From assembly GCA_964638055.1 (NCBI GenBank), contig CAZWXF010000002.1, positions 1-64,000 of the forward strand: a stretch of 64,000 nucleotides of DNA. The letters run 5' to 3'. Below are positions 17,292 to 25,252 of this stretch, in pieces. Each line of letters begins with the position of its first letter. Positions within the stretch are counted from its first letter, which is position 1. This stretch comes from Prado023 sp964638055. Its GTDB lineage: Bacteria > Actinomycetota > Actinomycetes > S36-B12 > CAIYMF01. A model generated the notes under the pieces. The model had not been told where the DNA came from and ran no database searches. It was given only the letters and a program-made list of their open reading frames with translations. The position numbers were made by a program, and so were the translations under genes.

Positions 17292-17953
17292 CCGGGGTCG
17301 GCAAGGCGGTATCCCATCCCGCGCACCGTCTCGATCCGGTCGGGACCCAGCTTGCGGCGCAGGTAGCGCACGTAGACGTCGACCACGTTCGACCCGGGCT
17401 CGAAGTCGTATCCCCAGACCCGGCTCAGCAGCTGCTCGCGAGACAGCACCATGCCCGGGTTGCGCAGGAAGGTCTCGGCCAGCGTGAACTCGCGCGCGGA
17501 CAGGTCGACCACGCGGCCGGCCACCTTGGCCCGTCGGGTGCGCACGTCGAGCTCGAGGTCCCCATGACCCAGGACGTAGGACTCGTCAGGGCGGTCGGGG
17601 CGCAGGCGCAACCTGATGCGCGCCAGGAGCTCCTCGAACCGGAACGGCTTGGCCATGTAGTCGTCGGCGCCGCCCTCGAGGCCGGCGACCGTGTCGGCGA
17701 TGGAGTCCCGTGCGGTCAGGATGATGACCGGCATCTCACAGCCCTCCTGCCGCATCCGCTTGAGGACCTCGAAGCCGTCGAGCAGGGGCAGCCCCAGGTC
17801 CAGGACCACCAGATCGAACTGGCCGCTCATCACGTAGTCGAAGGCTGTGGCGCCGTCCGCGACCACCGTGGGGGTGAAGCCGTTGCTGCGCAGGCCCTTG
17901 GAGATGAAGCGGGAGATCCGTTCCTCGTCCTCGACGATCAGGATGCGGCTCAT
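17288..17953 (-). CDS. OmpR/PhoB-family response regulator
   Basis: This 221-residue protein has an N-terminal receiver domain with acidic pocket E8/D9, phospho-acceptor D52 (VVLDLGLP), the conserved Thr (LTAR) and Lys (AKPF). The C-terminal winged-helix DNA-binding domain contains LSAREFTL and VDVYVRYLRRKLG. It is activated by the histidine kinase encoded just upstream (ATGA overlap). OmpR-family regulators bind direct repeats with about 11-bp spacing, which fits the three arrays in this cluster, one of which lies in front of its own operon. Confidence 0.95.
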   Translation of the reverse strand: MSRILIVEDEERISRFISKGLRSNGFTPTVVADGATAFDYVMSGQFDLVVLDLGLPLLDGFEVLKRMRQEGCEMPVIILTARDSIADTVAGLEGGADDYMAKPFRFEELLARIRLRLRPDRPDESYVLGHGDLELDVRTRRAKVAGRVVDLSAREFTLAETFLRNPGMVLSREQLLSRVWGYDFEPGSNVVDVYVRYLRRKLGPDRIETVRGMGYRLADPG

Positions 17954-19566
17954 CGCAGCGGGCTCCTCACCGGGGGGTCGCCGAGCAGCAGGTCCAGGCC
18001 TGCCGGCTCGGGGTCCGAACCGTCCTTCGCCGGATCCCCGTCGCGATCGGAGCCCGCGGGCAGGACCAGCGTGAATGTCGAGCCGGAGCCCAGCTGGCTG
18101 GACACGGTCACCTGCCCGCCATGGGCCGCGGCGATGGAGGCCACGATGGCCAGCCCGAGGCCGGACCCGTCCTCCGCCCGGGCCGAGTCACCCCTGCTGA
18201 ACCGTCCGAAGATGCGGTCCCGGTCGGCCGGATCCACCCCCCGCCCCTCGTCACGCACCCACAGTCGCGCCTCGTCGTCCGCCAGAGCGCTGCCGATCTC
18301 GATCGTCGAGCCGACGGGGCTGGACTTCACGGCGTTGTGGGCCAGCTCGATCATCGCCTGGGTGAGCCGCTCGGGATCCCCCTTGAGCATTCCCTCCCCG
18401 TGCGCACGGACGATCCAGCGACGATCGCCGAGCATCCGCGCCCGCTCGAAGACGTCGTCGGTCAGGACGGCAAGGTCGATCGGCCGGGGCACGACGAAGT
18501 CGGGGCGCTGGGCCTTGGACAACAGGATGAGGTCCTGCACCATCCGACCCATGCGGTCGATCTCGTCGAGGAGCAGCGCCCGGGTCTCGGCGACGTCGGC
18601 GGGGTCGTTGACGTCCACGAGCTCCAGGTGCCCCCGGACGATCGTGAGGGGCGTGCGCAGCTCGTGGCCGGCATCGTCCAGGAAGCGTCGCTGGGTGTCG
18701 AACGCCTCCTCGAGACGGTCCAGCATCGCGTTGTACGTGCGCGTGAGCTCGGACACGTTGTCGTGGCCGATGACCGGGATCCGCTGGCTGAGGTCGGTCT
18801 CGGTGATCCGCTGCGTGGCCTCGGACAGGGTCTGCAGGGGTCGAAGCAGGCGGCCTGCCACCTGCCAGCCGACGGCCGCGACGACGACCAGCGTGGCCAG
18901 GGACACCAACGCGTAGATGCGCGCCAGCCGCTGCAGCTCCTCGCGTTCCCGATCAATCGCGAAGGCAAGGACGAGGCTGCCGGTCACGGACTGACCGGCC
19001 ATGGCAACAGGAACGATGGCGATCCTCGCCAGTCCCGCCGAGGTGGGCACGTCGGTGATGGCCACGCCGGACCCCGGGGCCATGTCGGCGACGGCAGCCA
19101 GGACGGCAGGCTCGGCCTCCAGCTGGATGGGTCGTTCACCGGCGTTGTAGGCCAACGGCACCCCGTCCCGGAATGCCAGGTACGTCTCGTTGCGGTCGGG
19201 GACGTTGCGCTGCAGGGCCACGCGGAGCAGGCGTTCGATGCTGGTGAACGGCTGGCCGGTCTCGGGGTCCAGTCCGGTCTGCGCCAGAGTCCGGAACTCC
19301 TGCACCTCCTGCTCCAGCGATGCGGTCACCGTTGCGGTGATCGACCGGTGCTGCACGACGTAGACCAACGTGCCGGCGACCGTGACGCCGAGCAGAGCCA
19401 TGAGCAGGACGGAGGCCAGGATGCGCACGCGCACCGAACGGGTCGGCCACCACCCACGGGTGTAGGCGCCGGCGCCGACACGGGCGTGGTCGGAGCCGGG
19501 CCCGGTCGCAGGGACCGCGCCCTCGGCTGCGTCGGGCTCGCGCACGTGCTGCCCCCTGATGCTCAT
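17950..19566 (-). CDS. Membrane sensor histidine kinase
   Basis: This 538-residue protein has a cytoplasmic N-terminal tail (1-45) and TM1 (about 48-70). An extracytoplasmic sensor of about 145 residues, with no recognised fold, follows. Then come TM2 (about 217-238), HAMP, HisKA with phospho-acceptor H301 in GHELRTP, and HATPase_c with N box ELAHNAVKSS and G boxes DEGRGVD and GSGLGLAI. It passes phosphate to the response regulator downstream. Its start overlaps the stop of the phosphotransferase gene by 4 bases, so the three genes form a tightly coupled operon. The ligand is unknown. Confidence 0.93.
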   Translation of the reverse strand: MSIRGQHVREPDAAEGAVPATGPGSDHARVGAGAYTRGWWPTRSVRVRILASVLLMALLGVTVAGTLVYVVQHRSITATVTASLEQEVQEFRTLAQTGLDPETGQPFTSIERLLRVALQRNVPDRNETYLAFRDGVPLAYNAGERPIQLEAEPAVLAAVADMAPGSGVAITDVPTSAGLARIAIVPVAMAGQSVTGSLVLAFAIDREREELQRLARIYALVSLATLVVVAAVGWQVAGRLLRPLQTLSEATQRITETDLSQRIPVIGHDNVSELTRTYNAMLDRLEEAFDTQRRFLDDAGHELRTPLTIVRGHLELVDVNDPADVAETRALLLDEIDRMGRMVQDLILLSKAQRPDFVVPRPIDLAVLTDDVFERARMLGDRRWIVRAHGEGMLKGDPERLTQAMIELAHNAVKSSPVGSTIEIGSALADDEARLWVRDEGRGVDPADRDRIFGRFSRGDSARAEDGSGLGLAIVASIAAAHGGQVTVSSQLGSGSTFTLVLPAGSDRDGDPAKDGSDPEPAGLDLLLGDPPVRSPLR

Positions 19567-20774
19567 GGGCCCCGCGGGTCGCAGCCGGTGGCCCAGCGCT
19601 CAACGGCCTGGAGGTAGAGGCTAGTCGCCCGCACCCACCCCGGACGCTGCCTGCGGTACGGCCCGGTCGCCAGGGCAAGCAGGACGCCGGCCACCCTCAG
19701 GCGCAGCTCGTCGGCGTCCACCACCTGCTCGGCCGAGCGCAGCCACTGGTCCACGAGTCCACGCAGCCGCTCGGCATCGGGGGCCCCGCCCAGAATGCGA
19801 GCCTCCAGGTGGGCCAGCAGGGTCGCCAGGTCGTCGGCACGCCGACCTGGACCTGCCGCCTCCACGTCGAGCAGCCCGGCGATCCGGGGGCCCATCACCA
19901 TGAGCTGGGCGTCGTGGAAGTCCCCATGGGTCGGGCTGTCGGCCGGTTGCCCGGCCAGACCGGCGCCGATGGCGGAGGCGAGGCCGCGAGCCCTGGTCCG
20001 CTCCGCGGGCAGCGTCTCGGCCAGCACCCGGGCGTACCGTGCGGTGTCGTCGGCCCAGGACCGCTGGGCGGGAAGAGCGAGCAGGGTCTCCGGCAGGCAC
20101 GCCAGCAGGTCCAGCAGGTCCGAGCCTGACGGAGTCGGGCCCGACACGGCCAGCTGCTCGCGAAGGGTCCGCCCACGAAGGGCCTCGAGCGCGAGCAGCC
20201 CGTTCTGGGTGCTCCCCCACGAGCGGGGGACCGGGACTCCGGCGGAGTGCAGCAGCGCATGGCGCTCGTGCAGGTGCGCTGCTGCTGCCGGCCGCAGCAC
20301 GCGCAGGAAGGCCGTGTGCTCGCCGGCATCGACCTGCACGACCGCGCGGCGGCGCGGCCGGAAGGTGCGCACCAGGACCCGCACTGGACCCCGCGCGGGG
20401 TTGAACCCGGGCACCTTGAGCTGGCTGAGCACTGCCAGCGCCCCGTGCGGGTCGGTGGCGACGGCCAGTCCGGGCAGGTCCGGATCGGTGGGGAAGCGCC
20501 ACGCGACCACCTGCTGGTGGCCGTCGCCGAGCAGGACGATCCCCTCGGTGCCCGCGGGGGGCGCGGGCTGGCCCGCGCTAATCACCAACGTCTCCTGGGA
20601 GGTCCTGGCGCCCCAGTCGACCAGGGTCCGGTAGCAGGCGGTCGTCGAGGCCTCGGGCTGATGGTGGACGGATCGGGGTGACCACGTCAGCAGCCGACCC
20701 CCGACACCCGCCAGGACAGAGGTGAGGATCTCCTCGACGTGCTCGCCCGTGACAAGGGCGAGGTGGTCGGTCAT
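19563..20774 (-). CDS. Phosphotransferase-family (APH/ChoK-like) protein
   Basis: This protein of about 403 residues has an aminoglycoside-phosphotransferase-type catalytic loop THGDFHDAQ followed by the metal-binding LLDVEAAG. In the usual loop HGDxHxxN the last residue is Asn; here it is Gln. The N-terminal half (about 1-130) is unlike common family members and may recognise the substrate. ATG 20774 is used; a -10-like GAGACT lies 6 bases upstream, so the transcript may be leaderless and driven from box C. Being first in an operon with a histidine kinase and regulator is unusual. The substrate, whether antibiotic, sugar or protein, cannot be told. Confidence 0.78.
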   Translation of the reverse strand: MTDHLALVTGEHVEEILTSVLAGVGGRLLTWSPRSVHHQPEASTTACYRTLVDWGARTSQETLVISAGQPAPPAGTEGIVLLGDGHQQVVAWRFPTDPDLPGLAVATDPHGALAVLSQLKVPGFNPARGPVRVLVRTFRPRRRAVVQVDAGEHTAFLRVLRPAAAAHLHERHALLHSAGVPVPRSWGSTQNGLLALEALRGRTLREQLAVSGPTPSGSDLLDLLACLPETLLALPAQRSWADDTARYARVLAETLPAERTRARGLASAIGAGLAGQPADSPTHGDFHDAQLMVMGPRIAGLLDVEAAGPGRRADDLATLLAHLEARILGGAPDAERLRGLVDQWLRSAEQVVDADELRLRVAGVLLALATGPYRRQRPGWVRATSLYLQAVERWATGCDPRGP

Positions 20775-20796
20775 GCGCGGAGTCTCGCCCTTCGAG

Positions 20797-20834
20797 GTGA
20801 GTCGGCCATGAGACCCAGATGAGACGGCTCTCAT
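20797..20834 (-). promoter_or_regulatory. Response-regulator box C, upstream of the phosphotransferase/two-component operon
   Basis: On the plus strand, GTGAG (20797), ATGAG (20808), ATGAG (20819) and CTCAT (20830) are spaced exactly 11 bp apart. Read toward the minus-strand operon this is ATGAG-CTCAT-CTCAT-CTCAC, then 10 bases, then GAGACT as a weak -10, then 6 bases, then ATG. The layout is the same as box B. The inner part also forms a perfect inverted repeat, GATGAGA-N4-TCTCATC. It lies between the operon and the divergent csbD-like gene, so it could affect both. Confidence 0.7.
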
Positions 20835-20951
20835 CGACGGGCGGCACCGTTGCCAGTCTCCCGACGCTGCTGCGAGGCGCGGGCGGACCGGATCGGGTTG
20901 AATGACTCGGGGAAGCGATGGCTTCCGCCGGAGCAGACAGGAGGACGTGGG

Positions 20952-21173
20952 ATGGATCCGCGACTGCAGGACGCCAAGGGCAGGGTCAAGGAAGCGGCCG
21001 GGGCGCTGACCGGCAACAAGGACCTGAAGTCCTCCGGGGCCGCCGACCAGGCCGCGGCGAAGACCACCAAGGCCATCCAGAACGCGACCAAGGGTGCCAA
21101 GGATGCCGTGAACACCGCTGCCGATGCGGTGAAGGGCGCCATCGACACCACCGCCGACAAGCTCAAGAAGTAG
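20952..21173 (+). CDS. CsbD-family small stress protein
   Basis: This 73-residue hydrophilic helical protein has the CsbD-like start LQDAKGRVKEAAGALTGN and then Ala/Lys/Thr-rich heptad-like repeats (TKAIQNATKGAKDAVNTAAD). CsbD proteins are general-stress proteins of unknown mechanism, often under an alternative sigma factor. AGGAGG lies 9 bases before the ATG. It is divergent from the phosphotransferase operon. No clear stress-sigma promoter was identified. Confidence 0.8.
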   Translation: MDPRLQDAKGRVKEAAGALTGNKDLKSSGAADQAAAKTTKAIQNATKGAKDAVNTAADAVKGAIDTTADKLKK

Positions 21174-21264
21174 GGCGGGCCCTACCCGGGCGCCCCCGGG
21201 CTCGCTGGCGTCGACCTGCCCCGGCGATCAGCACCACCGGCGGGCGCCCGTCGGCCCGGATCGA

Positions 21265-22968
21265 CTACTCGAACATCGCGGTCAGGCGGGCGGTGTCGGC
21301 CTCGGACCAGCCCAGGGGGGCGGCGATCCGGGCCCAGGCCCCGATCTGGTTCGCCCCGTAGACGTGGCCGTGGCCCGCTTCGACGAACGTGCTGTCCATC
21401 ATGTCCCCGGTGACCTTGATGAACGTCAGGCCGGGGACCCAGCCCATCCGCGCCCAGCGGTCCGGCCCCGGTGCCTCGGCCAACCAGTCCGGGCGGAAGC
21501 CGATCAGACTGGGCGTCCAGAACACGACGGGGTCCGACGCGTTCTGCATGTACACCACGCGGCCAGCACCCCACGGTGTGGCCAACGCGTCCAGGTCGGT
21601 GGGCTGGGAGGCGAACCGCACGGACGCGCCCTCCTGGAAGATCGGCTGCCACTGCGGCGATCCGGGATCGCGGGCCTGCGTGACGGCGCTGTGGATCGGC
21701 GAGACGGCAGGCGGGCCGACCAGCAGCGCCCCGTCCGCCTTGGCGACCATGTCCGTGGGACCGGTGAAGGCCGACTCGGCACCGTAGGAGCCCAGGCTCT
21801 CGCCGTAGACGAACAGCCGTGGCCGCTGGTTGACGGGCTCCTGCTGCCACCGGGCGTACACCGCCTCGAACAGCGCCTGGCCGGCCTCGCGCGCCTTCGT
21901 CCTGTCCACGAGGAAGGACAGCCAGCTCGGCAGGGTCGAGTACTGGGTGGCCACCACCGCGGAGTTGCCGTTGTACATGTACTCCAACGGTGCGATGGCG
22001 GTCTGGTCCACCCATCCCGTGCCGGTGGAGGTGGCCACGACGAGCACGGCGCGGTCGAACGCCCCGAAGTCGGAGAGGTCACGCACAGCGGCGTCCGCCC
22101 GCAGGCGGGCGTTGTCCGAGGTCGCGACCCCGGCGTAGACCCGGATCGGCTCCATCGCGGTGGCGCCGGAGAACTGCGTCAGGTCCTCCGACGTGGGCAC
22201 GGCGCTGATGAACCTCCGGCCGTCGGCTCCCAGGGCGTCCCACGGGATGACCGACCGCGTCGAGCCGGAGACCAGTTGGCTGGCAGGCTGGGCTACGGCG
22301 GGGTCGACCTCGCCGTCCCGCTCGTGGAAGATCCCACGGATCAGCAGGAAGGCAAGCCCGAGCACCGCGGACACGGCGACGACGCCGATGAGGGTGGCCC
22401 CGGCGACCCCTACCGCCTGGCTGCGACTCTCGGGCCGTGACCTGGCGACCCGCCGGGCGATCCAGTTGGCCAGGTGGCGCATCGCTCGCGACCCGGCGAT
22501 GAGCAGCATGACCACCACGAAGGTGATCATCAGCACGATCGGGTACCATAGGTAGCCGGCGTTGGGCACGCCCATCACGGAGCGCAGGTCGTCCTGCCAA
22601 TTCTTCCCCAGCAGGAGCATGACCAGCAGGCCGATCGCGCTGCCCGCGTAGATCGAGCGGCGGGAACTCTCGTCGGACCGCCATGGCTGCTCGGCGCCCA
22701 CCGCCCAGCAGATCAGCCAGGCCGAGAGCACCCCGAAGGCATAGCCGAGTGCCGCCGAGACCCCCGTGACGAGACCCTGGATCACCGCTGAGTGGGGCAT
22801 GAGGGAGGGCATGAGGGACAGTCCCGCGGCGACCGCGGCACCCAGGACGGGTCCGGGAAGGAACTCCCAGCGCTCGAGCGGGGCAGCGATCATCTCCCGG
22901 ACGCGGATGTGGTCGTCCTGTCCGTCCGCTGTGGGATCGCCACTTGCGCGGCGCACGCCCCTGACCAT
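21265..22968 (-). CDS. Membrane alpha/beta-hydrolase (Abhydrolase_9 type)
   Basis: This protein of about 567 residues has an N-terminal domain of about five helices and an extracytoplasmic alpha/beta-hydrolase domain with nucleophile elbow YGESLGSYGAE. This matches actinobacterial proteins with Abhydrolase_9_N plus Abhydrolase_9 domains. A lipid or ester substrate is likely, but none is established. ATG 22968 is preferred because TACGAT stands exactly 6 bases upstream, the leaderless pattern seen at other genes here. The longer frame to 23163 would overlap the neighbouring gene. Confidence 0.82.
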   Translation of the reverse strand: MVRGVRRASGDPTADGQDDHIRVREMIAAPLERWEFLPGPVLGAAVAAGLSLMPSLMPHSAVIQGLVTGVSAALGYAFGVLSAWLICWAVGAEQPWRSDESSRRSIYAGSAIGLLVMLLLGKNWQDDLRSVMGVPNAGYLWYPIVLMITFVVVMLLIAGSRAMRHLANWIARRVARSRPESRSQAVGVAGATLIGVVAVSAVLGLAFLLIRGIFHERDGEVDPAVAQPASQLVSGSTRSVIPWDALGADGRRFISAVPTSEDLTQFSGATAMEPIRVYAGVATSDNARLRADAAVRDLSDFGAFDRAVLVVATSTGTGWVDQTAIAPLEYMYNGNSAVVATQYSTLPSWLSFLVDRTKAREAGQALFEAVYARWQQEPVNQRPRLFVYGESLGSYGAESAFTGPTDMVAKADGALLVGPPAVSPIHSAVTQARDPGSPQWQPIFQEGASVRFASQPTDLDALATPWGAGRVVYMQNASDPVVFWTPSLIGFRPDWLAEAPGPDRWARMGWVPGLTFIKVTGDMMDSTFVEAGHGHVYGANQIGAWARIAAPLGWSEADTARLTAMFE

Positions 22969-23152
22969 CCGGTGATCGTAGAGCGACGCCACGACCTGTT
23001 CCCCGCCCAACGGCGCGAAATCGGGCACGGACTGGCCAGGGGTGCGAACTGACCTCGGTGCGCGAAACCCTGTCGGACCGCTCCTCCGCGCGGACAGGAC
23101 GCGCCGACACGCCCCCACCCGCCGGGGCTGGCGATCGGTCCGAAGCGACGTC

Positions 23153-24397
23153 TCAGGCGGCAATGCCGGGCCGAAGGCCCAGCCTGTGCGCCTCTTCGTT
23201 CAGCTGGGCGCGGACCCGCGGATGCGCCGCGTGCTCGATGAGGTTGGCAGCCTGCTCGTCCTGTGTCCGGCCCCAAATCTCGGCGATGCCGTTCTCGGTC
23301 ACCACAGCTGTTGGCTGGATCGACGTGACCGGCTCGGTGAGCCGACCCACGACGGTCGAGACATCCGCCCTGGGATGCCACGACCGAAGGGAGATGAACG
23401 CCTGGCCACCGGGGGCGTGGAGCGCCCCGACGATGAAGTCGGTCTGCCCACCGATCCCGGAGTAGATCCGGGAACGGATGCGCGATGCGTTGACCTGGGC
23501 GAAGAGGTCCACCTGGAGCGCCGCGTTGACCGAGGTCATCCTCGGCTGCCGAGCGATCAGGGAGGGGTCGTTCGCACGCTCGGTACGCATCATGACTACG
23601 CGAGGATTGCCGTCGATCCAGTCGTACAGCTCCGCCGAGCCGAACACGAATGACGTGGACAGGGGGATGTCGACGTCGAGGCTGCCGGTCCTGGCCAGCC
23701 CGAGGACACCGTCGGAGAACATCTCCGTCCAGATCTTCAGTCCCCGACGCTCACCCAGGGCCGCCAGGACCGCGTCGGGGATGCCACCGATCCCGGTCTG
23801 CAGGGTGGCGCCATCCTCGATCCGCTCGGCCACCCGTGCCCCGATCGCGGCGGAGGTCTCGTCAGGTGCGATGGGCTCGGAGCTGCGGATCGGCTCCTGC
23901 GCCTCGAACAGGATGTCCAGGGCCGACACGGGCAGGATCGCATCGCCGTGCGTGAAGGGCATCGAGGGGTTCACCTGGGCGATCACGACCCCGCCGCGAG
24001 CCCGGCAGGCCTCGATGGCCGCTGGGAGCACGTTGACCTCCAGACCGAGGGACACGACACCGTCGCGAGGGGTCGTGGTGTGCAGAAGGACGACATCCGG
24101 GGGCATCGCCCGGCGGAACAGCGCAGGCACGAGGCTCAATCGGCAGGGCACGTAGTGCAGGCGCGGGTTCCCCCGCATCCCGGGTCCCACGAAGGGCGTC
24201 TCGGGTGTGATCCCCTCCCCGGCGGGAAGGCCGTCCTGGGGGTTGAGGGCCCACAGCCGCCACGTGGGCACGTTCCTGCGCACCACCTCCAGGGTGACCA
24301 GCGGAGTTGCGAAGTTGCCCGACACGACGATGCGCGGATCCGGCGGGAGGGCCCGAAGGACGGCTCCCAGGACCTCGGCGTTGGCCACCAGAGTCAC
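23153..24397 (-). CDS. Acetyl-CoA hydrolase / CoA-transferase family protein
   Basis: This protein of about 414 residues has the two-domain fold of acetyl-CoA hydrolase/4-hydroxybutyrate CoA-transferases. Motifs are TGIGGIPDAVLAAL, the catalytic-Glu region TEMFSDGVLGL, and GGQTDFIVGA near the C-terminus. It moves CoA between acyl-CoA and a carboxylate, or hydrolyses acyl-CoA. GTG 24397 is chosen by family length and because CAGACT lies 6 bases upstream. The frame extends further to 24649, but that part has no family similarity and overlaps the padR promoter region. It is divergent from padR. Confidence 0.85.
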   Translation of the reverse strand: MTLVANAEVLGAVLRALPPDPRIVVSGNFATPLVTLEVVRRNVPTWRLWALNPQDGLPAGEGITPETPFVGPGMRGNPRLHYVPCRLSLVPALFRRAMPPDVVLLHTTTPRDGVVSLGLEVNVLPAAIEACRARGGVVIAQVNPSMPFTHGDAILPVSALDILFEAQEPIRSSEPIAPDETSAAIGARVAERIEDGATLQTGIGGIPDAVLAALGERRGLKIWTEMFSDGVLGLARTGSLDVDIPLSTSFVFGSAELYDWIDGNPRVVMMRTERANDPSLIARQPRMTSVNAALQVDLFAQVNASRIRSRIYSGIGGQTDFIVGALHAPGGQAFISLRSWHPRADVSTVVGRLTEPVTSIQPTAVVTENGIAEIWGRTQDEQAANLIEHAAHPRVRAQLNEEAHRLGLRPGIAA

Positions 24398-24540
24398 GGC
24401 CCCAGTCTGGCACCGGGCAGCCACGCGGGACCCGCACTGGCTGCGCGCCCCGGCCCAGGCGTGGGCGAGGTGACCCACGCGCCGCGGACGCCCCGAGGGG
24501 TGGTGCTTGCTGGCCGCCTGCTCGTGCCTTATGCTGCTGT

Positions 24541-24561
24541 GATGTATCGAGTCGATACATC
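24541..24561 (+). promoter_or_regulatory. PadR-type operator, perfect 21-bp palindrome
   Basis: Arms GATGTATCGA and TCGATACATC flank a single G and are perfectly complementary. The core ATGT...ACAT matches the known PadR recognition pattern. It lies 38 bases before the padR start and just after TATGCT (24530-24535), a likely -10. Binding here would block the padR-ino1 transcript, meaning autoregulation. Confidence 0.85.
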
Positions 24562-24599
24562 GAACGTTATAGGGAACGCCAAGGAGGAACGTACACGCG

Positions 24600-25238
24600 A
24601 TGGCAGCGACCCGCCGCGGCAACGTCCTCGAGCTGGCCATCCTGGGCATGCTCCAGGACAGCCCGATGCACGGCTACGAGCTGCGCAAGCGACTCAACGG
24701 CGTGCTCGGGACGTTCCGGGCGATCTCGTACGGCTCGCTGTACCCGGCGCTGCGGGATCTGCTCGACCGGGGCCTCATCGTCGAGGCCGGAGCCGCCGAT
24801 GCCAGCGCGCCGGTCCTCTCGGGTCGACGGGCGAAGATCGTCTACGAGCTCACCGCGGATGGCAAGGAGCGCTTCGCCGAGCTGGTCACGCAGACCGGCC
24901 CGGAGTCCTGGGAGGACGAGGCCTTCGGCGTGCACCTGGCCTTCTTCGGCCACACCCCAGCAGACGTCCGGATGCGGATACTCCAGGGCCGGCGCAGCCG
25001 GATGGAGGAGCGTCGCAGCAACCTGCAGGCGTCTCTGGCGCGGGGCCGCGAGCGGCTGGACAACTACACCCTGGCGCTCCAGCGCCACGGGCTGGAAGGC
25101 GTTGAGCGAGAGGTCCGCTGGCTCAACGAGCTCATCGCAGGAGAGGACCAAGTACGGCGCGGCGGAAGTCCCGACGTGTCCGCCAACCCAACCGGAGATA
25201 CCGGGGCCGGGCCGCGTCGCCCGCGCACCCGTGGGTGA
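24600..25238 (+). CDS. PadR-family transcriptional regulator
   Basis: This 212-residue protein has an N-terminal PadR winged helix (LAILGMLQDSPMHGYELRKRL; LYPALRDLLDRGLI) and a C-terminal helical dimerisation region. The order padR then myo-inositol-phosphate synthase matches Rv0047c-Rv0046c of M. tuberculosis. AAGGAGG lies 12 bases before the ATG, longer than usual. The 21-bp palindrome in its promoter is the expected operator. It probably represses itself and ino1; the inducer is unknown. Confidence 0.92.
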   Translation: MAATRRGNVLELAILGMLQDSPMHGYELRKRLNGVLGTFRAISYGSLYPALRDLLDRGLIVEAGAADASAPVLSGRRAKIVYELTADGKERFAELVTQTGPESWEDEAFGVHLAFFGHTPADVRMRILQGRRSRMEERRSNLQASLARGRERLDNYTLALQRHGLEGVEREVRWLNELIAGEDQVRRGGSPDVSANPTGDTGAGPRRPRTRG

Positions 25239-25252
25239 GAGAGGAACCACAG

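Noticed and set aside
23153..24649. Acyl-CoA hydrolase/transferase started at 24649
   Set aside because: The extra 84 codons overlap the padR operator and start and have no similarity to the family.
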